This document shows positions 47,312 to 59,238 of a DNA stretch of 64,000 nucleotides, in pieces. The notes beneath the pieces are model-generated. The model was not told the origin of the DNA, did not search any database, and was given only the letters and a program-made list of their open reading frames with translations. Both the position numbers and the translations under genes were made by a program. Where the stretch lies: assembly GCA_024741835.1 (NCBI GenBank), contig JAENRP010000041.1:1-64000 (forward strand), read 5' to 3'. This DNA is from Diplocarpon mali (lineage: Eukaryota > Ascomycota > Leotiomycetes > Helotiales > Drepanopezizaceae). Every line of letters starts with the position of its first letter. The stretch's first letter is position 1.

Positions 47312-47987
47312 AGGTACTATTAATAAACTACTCTTTCCACGGCGGATCCCTGAGGTAAGGGGTGTAATGATTAAATCGGGAGGAGGCTGATCCCAACAAT
47401 CCCGAGTCCGCAGCCCCAGACTGGCAGCCAAGGGCGAAAATAGTATATGCCAGATCAGCTGTAACAGGCCTTATACTCGTAACAGCGCGCCACTGAGTGC
47501 TCTTCCAGTGTTGCGGGGGCGCGCCCACGGCCGGGGTACCACGCTGAGACGCTGGGTGGCGCGCCCCTGAAACAGGTGCGAGATTAGACGAGAGTCCAGT
47601 ATACAGTGCTCGTTGACGAGAGCCAACTGACAGCCGCGAACCGCGCTTTTCCTGCTCCGTGTAGATTATACTATATTACACTATATTACTTGTCTGGGCA
47701 CGCTCGATCGCGAGTCCGATATTCAAGGGGAAATGGCCTGGGGATTTACTGAGCGAAACGCCGTGTCGAGAAATGGTGTGCCCGCAGATGCTCCGTGTAC
47801 CTTGGCATCGACAGCTAGGTTCGGAGGTTCAGATGCAGATAAATGATAGGAGATTTATACCCATCGCTGCCAAGGGGCATGGGACAGCAGTCTGTATAAA
47901 GAGAAGAGCTCCGCCGGGGGAGACAGCTTGCCAGGCTTTTGACAAGCACTTCTTCACTTCGCCTACCTCCCCAACACATTCCTTATC
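47312..47987. promoter_or_regulatory. Upstream region of the AA9 LPMO gene
   Basis: Composition jumps from AT-rich to GC-rich right after the Tc1 element. Two GGCGCGCC-like cores lie near 47517-47526 and 47552-47560. SYGGRG motifs, the consensus of the carbon catabolite repressor CreA/Mig1, occur at 47513, 47531, 47738 and 47914. Such short motifs arise by chance in GC-rich DNA, but LPMO genes are commonly glucose-repressed, so a role is plausible. Confidence 0.4.
47895..47900 (+). promoter_or_regulatory. Candidate TATA box of the LPMO gene
   Basis: TATAAA lies 87 bp upstream of the LPMO start codon, in otherwise GC-balanced DNA, at a distance compatible with a short 5' UTR. Confidence 0.5.
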
Positions 47988-49048
47988 ATGTCGCTCTCTA
48001 CCTTCTCACTTCTTGTGGCTCTGGCAGCCTCTGTTTCTGCCCATGGTTATGTTGACAATGCCACTATTGGAGGGACTGTATACTCGGTATGGTTGTCCCA
48101 TGCCCCGGAGCGCAAAAGCCTGGACACGGACCCTGGACTTTGAGACTGACCCGAAGACAGGGTTACCAAATCAACACAGACCCATACTCCAACCCTCCTC
48201 CAGATCGCATCTTCAGACCTATCAACGGGAACGGACCCGTGCAGGACATCACTCTGATAGATCTCCAATGTGGAGGATACACCGCCGGCGGAATCGTCGG
48301 ATCCAAGCCAGCAAAGCTCACTGCGGGTCCAGTCGCTGCTGGAAGCGAAGTTGAGCTGAGATGGACTATTTGGCCCGAATCGCACGTAGGACCTTACATG
48401 ACCTACATGGCCCTGTGCCCGGGCAATGACTGTACCACCTTTGATCCGCAAACCGAGTGAGTGGAATTCGCCGAGCTCTCTGTCCAGACTCACACCTCGT
48501 TATGCCCATATCAACGCTTCCCTAGCTGACTTTTCACCGATAGGGCCGTATGGTTCAAGATTCAAGAGTTAGGTCGCGTCGGCACCACCAACGAATGGGC
48601 CTCGACCCCTCTCATGAAGCCCGGCGGTGTAGTCAAATATACTATCCCCCTCTGCCTCGCCCCCGGCGCTTATATCGTCCGCCACGAGCTCGTCGCCTTG
48701 CACAGCTCCCAGAGCTATCCAGGAGCGCAGTTCTACCCCTCCTGCCACCAGATCGATGTGACGGGCAGCGGATCCAGCACCGGGCCTGCAGAGAAGGTCG
48801 CCTTCCCGGGAGCCTACAAGCCAGAAGACCCCGGCATCACCTACGATGTGTACAAGCCCGCCGAGTATATCATCCCAGGTCCGCCGCTGTTTACCTGTGA
48901 TGGGAACGGAAGTCCGGGTACCCCCCCCAACACCAACAATCCCGCGCCTCCTACCAGTTCCCCACCGACAACGAAGCCTTATACTGCTGCCACAACCACG
49001 CCTGCAGCCCCGCCTGCAACCACTCCTCCTGGGGGCAGCTGCTACTAA
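47988..49048 (+). CDS. AA9 lytic polysaccharide monooxygenase (LPMO), secreted
   Basis: Copper-dependent enzyme that cleaves cellulose or related glucans oxidatively outside the cell. Three exons: 47988-48086, 48161-48456 and 48544-49048. The introns are 74 bp (GTATGG, branch ACTGACC, AG) and 87 bp (GTGAGT...GCTGAC...ATAG). The spliced protein is 299 residues. An 18-residue signal peptide (MSLSTFSLLVALAASVSA) ends just before His19, the first ligand of the copper-binding histidine brace. The second is His108 (ESHVGPYMTYMA), and the axial Tyr196 lies in AQFYPSCHQ. YIVRHELVALHS (175-186) is the typical AA9 core. Cys70 and Cys199 are placed for a disulfide. After about residue 245 there is a Pro/Thr-rich tail ending SCY, with no CBM1. 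It is the first intact gene beside the repeat block. Confidence 0.95.
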
Positions 49049-52044
49049 GCTAACGTCGGCCTCGGGTGAAGCGCAAAAGCACGACGCGGCCCGACTTCTC
49101 TCTGCTTTTGTACTTCACTTCATATATACCCTATTCAGGCACACACCTCACTTGAGGGAGTGGAACCTATGTTTTTGATGTCATTCGGTCACTTAGATCT
49201 AGTAAACCTTGCAACCCGAGTTCTCGAACAAAGTCTTGAAAGTTGTATTAGTGATCAAAGAGAAAGATTTATATCAGAAGCTTACTCATAAACTATGACT
49301 CTTACTCTCCTCTGACGACTCCTTGGACAGTAGCAGCCACATAGTCACTCACTTCACCAAACGTCATCAGAAAATAACTTGTGCTTACACAGACCCACCT
49401 AGGTATTCGTCGACAGCCTGTAGTCAATATTACGGAGAACTAGTCCCCAATATCAAAGCTAGTTGTGTCTTGCCTTTTGACTGGTCCTCTTTTACTTTTC
49501 TCTTTCCCTCTCTCCGCTCATGTGTTCGTACCAAGTATTAATTCTATTGATTTCCTCTCGAAAAACATCAATAAATCTGACCAAAAGCGCCAAGTTCCCA
49601 CAAAGGCGTCAGGCTTTTATGGTAGGAGGCCTGCTCCATTCGACATCTCACCAACTAAGATTTACAGCGGCTTCTGGGTTCGATTCTAACGGCGGAGATC
49701 GTGTAAATACCTTGCTGCTACGAGCCTGTGCTTTAATGATTCCAATGGGATGGCCTCTGCGATCGCGTACCTTTCTATTCCGCTGCGCAGTGTATCCCCC
49801 GCTTAGCTGGACAAGATGACTCTCCAATCTTCAACTAAACCGTAAGAAATATCAAGTGTAAGGTTTGCGTCCACCCTTCACTGGCTGGAGAGAAACATCT
49901 CAAGCATCCTGTGCCAGGGCTACAAAGTCAAGTCATACCAACCCAGATCATGATATTTCCTCTCCACTTTCAAAGAAAATGCCACTATTCTTCACATCAT
50001 AGCTGATCCAGGCGCGCAGGAGATTAAGAGCGCTCAGAAGGTCGGGGGAGCTGTCGTGCCGGGAGACTCTCTCGTGAAGTGCTACGACTGAGGTTGGCGA
50101 CTTGTTGACTGGCTCGTCAAGCGAGATCCTCGCTCACGTGCCCAAGGCCTGACTTTCTACAAAACAGTCGCGAGGTAGAGTATAAGGTAGAGTTACAAGG
50201 TAGAGCATGTAATATACGGCCTTATAGCTTGCATGCGCGTAGTTGTGATATTTAACATTCGTCAGACTCAGCAGCGCTGCGATTGAACCTCGAAACCCAC
50301 TCGTGATTGATCAATCACGCGCTGATCAGCTCAAAACGCGGCAACTGAATAATCTTCTGCTCTTTATATTCTGTTCTGTTTATACTTGACTTCAACTCTC
50401 TGGACTACTACAGGCTTAGGATAGATGTAGTCAAGATCCCGAAGTATCCTGTGGTTGGCCCATACGCGTTTAAGGGCGCTGTCAAGCATATGAATCAAGT
50501 TGGCGTAGATGGCAGGCAGCTTACGTAACACCAAAGCGAGCTCTATTGCTCAGTAGTGCTAGCTGCCAAGGTCTTTTGGAAAGTATCACAAGAACGCAAG
50601 GGAGACTAACAAACAGGAATGTATTGTAGAAATCACCAAGGAACTGAATTCCCGCAAGTCTTAAGCCTTCTCAGCATTCTGCTTCCCCTCCAAGCTTTCC
50701 AGGCTAGTCTCGGGTCTTATTCACCGTCGATGACAAGGCGAGAGCGGGCAATGATGTTTCCGCGTGGCATCGTCGGGGTCTAAGGAAACGCAGGTGTTGA
50801 TAGATGTGCTAGAGAATTTCAGACGTCCCTCGCCTGCGTAGGGTGGGTATTGGTTTTCATCTCGTGACATAAACGCTTCTTCGCTGATATATGGTTGATC
50901 TGTGGCAAGGCAGAACTCGAGGTGTGAGCTGAAGCTACTGCACAGATATCGAAAAAGAAGCTAACATGACAATAGGCATCTGGAGGGATTCAGAGTTGAC
51001 GTATGAGATTAGCTATCTCAGAGAGATTTTTGAATGTAACTGGCATCAAAGGGTGGTCTAGGAGGTGCTAGAGCGATGGCATGAGAATGTAACCCCGTTA
51101 ACAGGACGCGGTCTTTTTTCCATAGTAGGATCGGGATCCAGACTTAGCTGCTCAGCACGTGCAGCAATTTGAAACCTGAATAGAGTCTATAGTACTACGT
51201 CTCTTCCACAGTCCAGTTATGATCTGAACTTCTAGACACGGCGTCCGATGTAAAAGCTTCTGGGGCTCGCTTAGCGCCTACATCTAGCATCACCACTCCC
51301 TTCGCTGCAATCACGCAACTAATCAAAACAAAGGCTCAGATATCCCGCTCGCAAACTGGGATGTCGACTATACGGCCTAAGAGACCTGCGGTGAGCGATT
51401 TCGCACAGGTGTTACTGTGCAAAATTACAAGACGGGTGGCAGACGACAGCAACAGCAACATTCTTGTTACTCCTTTTCGGCTGAGCTTACCTGACCTAAT
51501 TTCATTCAAATGATCAAATGACAAACGAAGACTTATACTCGCTCGAGCTGCAATGTGACTCCTTGATGAATTCCACACGTAGCCCTCTTGACTATGCTCG
51601 CTTCTCCTCGATATCTAGGCTGGCGTCGCTCGCTGTGCTGTACCACACTTGATTAGCCCTACAGCATTGTATATCGCGGAACGTCGCTCCCCCTCGAACC
51701 CGTACTCTGTGTCTCCGCTTTATGCCCTTCAATATCTAGTATCCTCTAGGCAGAGGGTCGACCAACTCGGTCGCGTACGATCAGAAATGACAACGCTTGC
51801 TAAGCGAGGCCCCCCCCTGAGTTGCGGGGGCTCAAGTCGAAGTGCTATTCAAAATGGATAGAAACGAAGAATGATCAATCAAAACGCCTGTTTCTTCAAT
51901 AATCCTTGAATTCCAGGTTCGACTACGTGCGAGAGCGGATCGGATATCTGACTTCAGCAAAGGGAGAGGCTGCTGCTCTCTTCGTCCACCATGCTTCCAC
52001 CACTCTCGGCCTCCAATAAACCCTTGGAAGAATATCCATCTGCT
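49049..52044. other. Intergenic 3.0 kb, no gene recognised
   Basis: Normal composition. The open frames are short and show no domain. Minor points: AAGGTAGAG-type short direct repeats near 50172-50205, and a minus-strand stretch near 50690 reading like a protein C terminus (ETSLESLEGKQNAEKA-stop) with no supporting upstream exon. It contains the 3' end of the LPMO transcript and that of the monooxygenase. Confidence 0.45.
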
Positions 52045-53289
52045 CTAGCGAAACAACCTCAGAACCGCGTAGGCACCAGAGAAGACCGTCCGCAACACCG
52101 GCCCTGCGATCCACGCCCACCTCTCCCCAACATCATACTCCACCCTCCTCAGCAGCCAGCTCTGCATACTGCTCCTCGGTGCGCCAGCAGTGAAGAACAT
52201 GTCTCCCATCATCCCATTCGTCATCTGCTGCGCCTTCACAGCCCGCTGGAACAGATCGTCTTCATACCCTCTGAGCCCCTCATCGAACTTCCCGTGCTGG
52301 ATTCCGGCAAGCACAGCACGCGACAACTTCACGGCATCCTCAAGCGCAAGGTTCACGCCCTCGCCCGCAAACGGCGTCATGAGATGCGCTGCGTCGCCGA
52401 GGAGGGTGACGCCAGGCTGGTGCGGCCAGCGGTAGTCTGCAGGCAGGTGGTGCAGGTTATACACCTTCATCTCCAACTCCGCCTCTCCGATCAGGCCTCT
52501 GAGTTCCGGACTCCAGTCTTGAAACTCGCGAGCCAAGTCGTCTTTCGTGCTGATTTCGTCCGGAGGTGGCGGGGTGGGGAACTGCACGAAGGCGCCGACG
52601 TCGATCCCACCCCCTCCCAGCTGCTGTCCTGAGATACTCTTCCCGCCACCAAAGGCAAACAGCGAGCCGCGGTTCACCAGCTTCGTCGCCCCCGCGGCAG
52701 CGGCCGACGAGGCTGGGATGGAGAGCGCGTATTTCGAGATCCCCGAGTAGATTGGCCGTTGCACGGGATCCAGAAACCTCCTCGTCCTGCTCCATCCGCC
52801 ATCAGCTCCAACGACTAAGCCGAAGCCCTCTTCCACGTCCCCATTCTCAAACTCCAGTCTCAGGCCCACTCCATCCGCCACTCTCTCCACAGCAACAAGC
52901 TTACATGCCCACCTGACGCTCTCCTGCGGCAACGCAGCCAGCAAAAGCGTCCTCAACTGCTCCCGATCGATCTCCGGATTCCCGCCCTGGTCAGCGGCTA
53001 GCTTGAACCACGTCTTCCCCCTCTGGTCACAGATCCTCATCGCCGCCCCGTCGAACCGCGCATGCTCCAGGAACGCTTCGTACAAGCCGGCCATCCTGAG
53101 AGCGGCGAGCCCGGTCGTGGGATGCAGGTCCAAGGTGCCGCCCTGGGCGCGGAAATCCGGCGTCGGCTCGGACTCGAAGACCGTGAGGTGGAATTTGGCC
53201 GTGGTTTCGGGGGGCTGGGAGAGCAAGAGGCGGGCGAGCATGCAGCCTGCGGGGCCGGCGCCGATGATGGCGATGTTGAGGACCGACAT
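52045..53289 (-). CDS. FAD-dependent monooxygenase, TetX/UbiH-like
   Basis: A single-exon enzyme of 414 residues that should use NAD(P)H and O2 to hydroxylate an aromatic or polyketide-like small molecule; the substrate is unknown. Class A flavoprotein motifs are all present: the Rossmann GAGPAG (residues 10-15), an Arg-containing FRAQGGTLDLHPTTGLAAL segment (46-64), the DG motif GADGGWSRTR (161-170), and the ribose/FAD-binding GDAAHLMTPFAGEG (298-311). Start choice: the frame is open to 53511, but the Met directly before the FAD fold (MSVLNIAIIG) is where family members begin. There is no membrane segment or secretion signal. It is transcribed away from ssr4, and no other biosynthetic gene is adjacent, so a secondary-metabolite cluster is not supported. 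A detoxification role is possible. Confidence 0.88.
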   Translation of the reverse strand: MSVLNIAIIGAGPAGCMLARLLLSQPPETTAKFHLTVFESEPTPDFRAQGGTLDLHPTTGLAALRMAGLYEAFLEHARFDGAAMRICDQRGKTWFKLAADQGGNPEIDREQLRTLLLAALPQESVRWACKLVAVERVADGVGLRLEFENGDVEEGFGLVVGADGGWSRTRRFLDPVQRPIYSGISKYALSIPASSAAAAGATKLVNRGSLFAFGGGKSISGQQLGGGGIDVGAFVQFPTPPPPDEISTKDDLAREFQDWSPELRGLIGEAELEMKVYNLHHLPADYRWPHQPGVTLLGDAAHLMTPFAGEGVNLALEDAVKLSRAVLAGIQHGKFDEGLRGYEDDLFQRAVKAQQMTNGMMGDMFFTAGAPRSSMQSWLLRRVEYDVGERWAWIAGPVLRTVFSGAYAVLRLFR

Positions 53290-54234
53290 TGTGCACTGCT
53301 CGGCGGGATGAGGGGGCTTGAGTGGTGATCTGGGAATAGCTTCGAGTTGAGGGGACTTGGAGAGCTGGCAAGTGCCACTGCGACGGCGCGGCTTTAGCAG
53401 GTGGAGGACCACGTCCGGGTTGGAAAGGCGAGCGATGGCGGGCAAACAACAAGGCAGCTTAGCTGTATCTGCCAATGTACATTCCACATCAGATGGAGGA
53501 GAGGGGAACAAGCGGATGGCAACACCGCGAAGCTCAGCGGAGCGTCGCCCAAGATGGCTGGCCGCCGTCCCAGATGAGTCGACTTGAAGCCCCGACCACG
53601 ACGTCGGGACGGCGACGGTACGGGTGATGTGGAAACAAGCAGCAAGGCGCAGCGTGGAGTCTCCCGCGGCTGTAAGACGAGAGGAGGGATAGTCGACTTA
53701 CAGTAAGCGAACGTCTTCTCGGTGGCACGGTACCAAGGCAACTCTTCGTTCCTCCATCTCTTCACCATCGCTCCAACTCTTCTCCGAGCCTTGAGTGCTG
53801 GTCAGTCGTATCCTATCGTCCCTGGTAGCATTCGTTATATCATAGAATACGAGGCCGAGTAACAGACAAGAGAATCAGGACTGAAGCCCCAACGGCTGCC
53901 CGCCAACTGTCGCTCATCACACGTGCGACTGTACATGGTCTCCTACACAGCAACACTCCCAAATACAACTGCTCAAAACACACGATGCCAGTTCTGTGTC
54001 ACAAATCCTACACACACACACCAATTGAGTTAGATGGAGTCTATGCTATTCGTACATCCCCCCTTTCTACTCTGTTCTGCCCCCGCTCCCCCAGCACGAA
54101 AGATACAGAGCACAGGTACCCATCTCAGCATCCACTGGTCCAACAAAACAACTCGCCTCGGCACCACAGCACATCCCACACCACACACAGACGCACCATC
54201 CCCAGCCCCAAGCTCAGCGCAAGCCGAGGCCAAA
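53290..54234. other. Spacer between monooxygenase promoter and ssr4 3' end
   Basis: No recognised gene. It should hold the promoter of the monooxygenase (near 53290) and the 3' UTR of ssr4 (near 54234). Overlapping open frames on both strands at 53.0-53.8 kb are GC-driven shadows. Confidence 0.45.
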
Positions 54235-56579
54235 CTATATCCCTTCTCCCTCCTCTTCCCTCGTCTCGACCCCATGAAAAGCCTCGCCGAATGCAGAGTC
54301 TTCCATCCCAACGCCGGCGTCGGCATCAACATCCATATCAAGCCCCAGCTCGCCCAGATCCCCCCCTCCACCCGCGTAGCCCGCTGCGCCTTCCAGGTCC
54401 GCCAAGTCCGCAAAGTCGTTCGGCGAGGCATGGTACTCGGGGAGGTGGGTGTGGGTAGTCTCGGCTGTGGGCTGGCCTTGGACCTGAGTCTGGGGCGGAA
54501 GAGAAGCGTGGTGAGGAGAGACACCGCCAGGAGGGACGACGACCCAGTCGCCGCCTGCGGAGTCTGAAGGGACCTTCGATAGCAATTGCTCCTGCGCAGG
54601 CGGAGGCGCAGGGGGAGGCGGGTGTGCAGATGTCGTGTGCAGATTACTCGGCGTGTTGGCCGAAGAGTGATTTTGGGGAAGCGGCTGCGGGGTGGGGAGG
54701 TTACTGTTGGGGCCGGGAGTGACGTTTGAGGAGTGGCCGCCGGGGTGGTATTGATCGAGGAGACCGGCGGCAGAGTTACTCATGTTCACATCTGCGTCGC
54801 CGACCAGGACGCCGCTGTGCTGTGAGCCGTTTGAGCCGGTTTGTGAGGCGTGCGCAGAGCCATACTGGGAGGCCGGGGTAGCGGCGTGGGGAGTTGGCAC
54901 TGCGAGGGCTTGGGGAGATATAATAGTGGGTGCTTCTTCGTAGCCGCCGTCTTGGATGCGGATGAGTTCTTTGACAGCTGCGGCGTGACGACCGACTGAC
55001 GCTTCGACTTGAGCGACTATGTCCGAGACCTTGGGGGGAGCTTTGATGGCAGCCTTGGTCTTCTTTTCCTCCTCCTCCTCCTCGTCCTCCTCAATACGGC
55101 CTTCCAAGCGCCAAACCTCGGGTCCCGTCTCGGCCGGCTGGTCAACAGCTGTGCGCAGCTCCTTCTCGGCATTCGATATAAGCGACCCTTTTCGAAACTT
55201 TGCCATTCGCTTAGCATGCTTAGCCTTCATCTTCTCGATCTCGGCGTTGGTCTCGAGGATCTGCTCATTGACTCTCTTCCGGAACTCTTCAGCCTTCTCC
55301 GGATCCAAGCGCCCAACATAGACGTTTTTCGGCACATCTTCCTTGGGAGCGTCTTTGTCCTCGGAATGATAAGGCGTGAAGAAGACGCCCTTGACCTGCT
55401 TCGCAGGGTCCTTATCTGCTAACATGTCTTGCTGCTTCGGATCATAAGGTCTCAGTGGGTTGTACGGCGCATCGAAGACCCCTTCCGTGAGAGAGCCCAG
55501 CTGACCCCGCATACCCAGCCCAAGATCCGTAGGAATGATCTGATGAATTGCATACGGCGAAGAAAGGACCTCCTCCATCCATTCATGGTTCTGCTTATAC
55601 CGGGCCATACTTACGTCCCGAGGCGTCATGAGATCAAAGAAGTCCCCACGCGTGAAGTCCTCCTCATCATCGACCTCCAGAGGTGCAGCAGTGCTAGCCA
55701 CAGCCTGGTTAGTACTTGGCTGAGTCCTGGCACGTTTCGCGGGCGGCCCAGCTGGATGCTGCTGCACGGGATACGCCATCGTCTGGGGCATCCTCGCCGG
55801 CGGAGCATTGGCGCCGTACATAGGCGGACCACCTCTCGGCGGGCCCCTCGGAAACCCAATCGAAGGCCAGTTGTTGCGATCATGCAGCATGAACTCCTTT
55901 TGCACGATCTGCCCATGCGATTGTAGGTACGATCGCGTGCTCATGATCTGCTGCATGCGCATGTCGACGGGGATCACGTTGGACGGGACACGGTCATGGG
56001 GATCGCATTGCGTGTAGTGAATTATCCAGAGGGAGGGGTCGGGAGCTGGGTTCGAGGAGGCGGTGCGAGGGGGTAGGAGGCGGTATCGTCGGCGGGAATG
56101 GGTTGCGACGGGCTCGTTGGGTGCGAAGCCGGTTTTTTGCTGGTACATTTCGAGAGTCTGGATACAGTCAACGATAGCGCTGGGAACAGCCAAGCCAGCG
56201 ATTTCAACTCACGTATCCGCCAGCGACCTCAATCGCAAAGGGGCTCTCGGTAGGTGTCCAGATATATCCATCGCTGGGGAAATCTTGCCCGAGAGAGCTA
56301 GATTGCCAAACCAACAGCACAGAGCCGTCAGCGGGGCGATCGAGGTATGTCCAGTAGAAGGGCGCTTGATCTCGTGCGATTTTCGGGGCCCCAATTAGGT
56401 ACTCGGCGACCTTGTCTGGGTGTAGATGTGCGAGGGATGGAAATCTGAAGGTAGAGAGCAAATGAACATGGCCTTGCTGGAGTTGGGTCAGTATTAGGGC
56501 TTTGGAGATACGAGTTGCGTTGCAGACGTACCAGTTCGCGCTGGATGCCCTGGCTTGGGTCTTGCATTTGCATGTTCAT
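54235..56579 (-). CDS. ssr4: SWI/SNF and RSC chromatin-remodelling subunit Ssr4 (DUF1750)
   Basis: Nuclear protein shared by fungal SWI/SNF and RSC remodelling complexes. Three exons: 56579-56532, 56473-56213 and 56157-54235, giving about 743 residues. Intron 1 (GTACGT) ends at a tandem acceptor CAGCAAG; only the second AG (intron 56531-56474) keeps the frame. Intron 2 is 55 bp (56212-56158, GTGAGT...ATCCAG). The N-terminal DUF1750 domain (MNMQMQDPSQGIQREL, then FRFPSLAHLHPDKVAEYL, APKIARDQAPFYWTYLDRP and DGYIWTPTE) is clear and continues to about residue 330. After that come Glu/Lys-rich helices with a poly-Glu run and a long Pro/Ser/Asn/His-rich disordered C terminus. No catalytic site is expected. 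Confidence 0.9.
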
Positions 56580-57344
56580 CGTGGCGGTAGGGGATTATTG
56601 GGATGGAGATTGACAACGGCGCGTTCGCAGAGATGCATTCGACGCGAAACTTGAGGCCGAGAGCACGGTCCCCGAGAGGCTTGGCATTGTACCGCTGTCA
56701 TGTTCATCCCAAAACAACGCATTTACACCCGCATTTCCTACCTTCAGTCCCAAACCATCCTCCAATCTGCCGTATAAAAATACAGATACACCTCTGATTC
56801 TGCTCCGCTCATCTCTTCTCTTTTCCTATAATTAACATCCAACAAAACCACACGCTGGCGCCAATACTAGCTAAAAGCAAAACCACTATCCAAATATACA
56901 CTGCTACGGGAAAGCACATGCTACAATCCAAAAGCTCGCACTTTTACCCCCTCGTATCTCGCTATATTGACAAAGGAGTTGATTCCAAAGCCCTGGGTGT
57001 CGTCAGAATTCGCTGCACTAGGAGGGACTCTGTTTACATCAATCTGGGCCATGGCAACCAGGCGAGTCGAAGTTAAGCCAGACTTGTTGCGTATATTTAA
57101 TATCTGTATATCTGATTGTGCGGAATCAACGCCATTCACAGGGCACCTTGCGACTCACAGCAGACTCGTGGGAGTGATTTATATCACCATGTCACGAGGA
57201 TGTACAGATTCACACATGGCATTTTCTACTGGAACCATCATTAGAGTCACGACCGGAGACCAGTATTCCATTTCAAATCTGATTGACGGCTAGTGTTCCA
57301 TTGCCCATGTAGTCTAACTTAAACCAGAGAATGTAGTAACGCGA
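56580..57344. other. ssr4 promoter and 3' flank of the 6PGDH gene
   Basis: No gene recognised. The two neighbouring genes are both on the minus strand, so this contains ssr4's promoter and the 6PGDH 3' untranslated region. Short open frames only. Confidence 0.5.
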
Positions 57345-59238
57345 TTACGCTTGGTAAGTAGAAGCCGACACGTTTCCTCCACGACCAGTCCAGTTGACGT
57401 GGATGTGCTCTCCCGCCTTGTACTTTTCGTTGGCGTATTCGGGCTTGATCAGGAAGGTGTGGGCGCCGAAGTAATCACGCTGAGCCTGGAGAAGGTTGGC
57501 AGGCAGATTTTCGGTGCGGTAAGCGTCGAACCACGAGAGAGCGGAGGAGAAGCAAGGAGTGGGGATACCAGTCATCGCAGCGGTGGCGACAACCTTTCTC
57601 CAGCCTGGTTGAGCGGTATCAATCGCCTTGTGAAAGAAGTCGTTGAAAAGAAGACTCTCGAGGTTATCATCAGCGGTGTAAGCGGCTGTGATGTCCTTGA
57701 GGAAGACGGATCGAATGATACATCCTCCGCGCCACATGAGTGCGATGGACGGCTTGTTGAGTTTCCACTTGTAATCGCGAGCAGCCTGTAGATTTTTTTA
57801 GAGTTGAGAATAAAACCATGGAGATTAGACATACCTCTTGCATCAGGATGAAACCTTGGGTATAGGAGATAATCTTGGAAGCATATAGAGCCTGCTCAAG
57901 GTTGTCGATGAATTCTTGCTTATCGCCCTCGAACTTGGTCTGCGTGCCAACGAACTTCAGAGTCTTGGATGCCTTGACACGTTGATCCTTGATGGAAGAT
58001 AGACAACGAGCCAAAACAGCCTCAGCGATCAAGGTTACAGGTTGTCCGAGATCTAGAGCATTGATGGCAGTCCACTTTCCGGTGCCCTTTTGCCCAGCAG
58101 AGTCCAAGATCTTCTCAAGGAGTGGCGCTCCATCGTCGTCATTAAAGTACATAATATCACGGGTAATTTCGATCAAGAAGGAGTCGAGAACGCCCTTGTT
58201 CCACTTAGTGAAGACATCACCAATCTCCTTGTTGCTCAGGCCAAGAGCACGTTTCATGATATCGTAGGCCTGAAATTGTTAGGAAGCTCAATTGGGCTAA
58301 ATGGGTCGAACATACTTCGCAAATCAACTGCATATCACCATACTCGATACCGTTGTGTACCATCTTGACGTAGTGACCAGCACCCTCGTCACCAACCCAC
58401 TCACAGCATGGGTCGCCGTGATCACCCTCACTCTTGGCAGCGATGCTTTGGAAGATGTCTTTAATGTACGGCCAAGCCTCCTCGTTTCCACCAGGCATCA
58501 GAGAAGGGCCGTATCTGGCGCCCTCCTCGCCACCCGAGACACCGGTACCGACGAACCGGATGCCCTTGGCAGAGAGGTATTTTGTTCGGCGGTTGGTATC
58601 GGGAAAATGGGAGTTCCCACCGTCGATGATAATGTCGCCCTTCTCGACGAAGGGGAGGAGGGTCTCGATGAAGTCGTCAACTGGCTTACCGGCCATAACC
58701 AAGAGCATGATACGGCGGGGAGTCTTGAGCTTGCTGACGAATTCCTCGATTGAGTGGGCACCTTCAATTGACTTTCCTACAGGACGGTCAGCAAAACGGC
58801 AATCGATGGAAGAAGTTTGACCCTCACCCTTGGCCTCGTTGGCAAGGAAATGGTCAACCTTCGAGACGGTACGATTGAAGGCGATGACTTTGAAGCCGTG
58901 ATCGGCAGCGTTGAGAATCAGGTTCTGGCCCATGACAGCCAGGCCGATGAGGCCGAAATCTCCGCTGGCAACATTGTTAGTATTTGCTTGCTGAGCTGAT
59001 TCCGAGGGACCGCCAATATTGATGCTGGCAAGGCGCGCACTGGTGAAGGTGCCCAGCTAGTCAGAGGACATTCGATCTGAAGAGTTGTGATTGCAAGGAT
59101 TCAGGAACTGCACTATAGACCGAAGAATATCTGGATGGCGCCAATGCTGCTGGAGACACCCGCAATGCAGATGTGTTGCAACGGACGATGGTGGGGTGAC
59201 ATTTTGCGAAAGAGGGGTACATACGTTGGGCCGCTCAT
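57345..59238 (-). CDS. gnd1: 6-phosphogluconate dehydrogenase, decarboxylating
   Basis: Cytosolic oxidative pentose phosphate enzyme: 6-phosphogluconate + NADP+ to ribulose 5-phosphate + CO2 + NADPH. Four exons: 59238-59225, 59024-58316, 58269-57835 and 57785-57345, giving 532 residues. The first exon codes only MSGP plus two bases of Thr5. Its 200-bp intron (GTATGT...CCAG) fits in phase and gives [14 protein letters not shown]. The other introns are 46 and 49 bp. Motifs: NADP-binding [11 protein letters not shown] (29-39), substrate-binding [34 protein letters not shown], catalytic [13 protein letters not shown], and the family signature [13 protein letters not shown]. Most of the protein has typical length; the ~25-residue N-terminal extension is slightly long. 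The alternative is a shorter N terminus if transcription starts downstream. Confidence 0.94.

Noticed and set aside
50640..50800. Protein-like C terminus (ETSLESLEGKQNAEKA) on the minus strand
   Set aside because: No upstream exon, start or domain could be found, so too weak to call a gene.
51336..51578. 80-codon minus-strand frame in the LPMO-monooxygenase spacer
   Set aside because: No domain or splice context; ordinary chance frame.
52045..56579. Secondary-metabolite gene cluster around the FAD monooxygenase
   Set aside because: Neighbours are a chromatin subunit and an LPMO; no backbone synthase, transporter or regulator of a cluster is adjacent.
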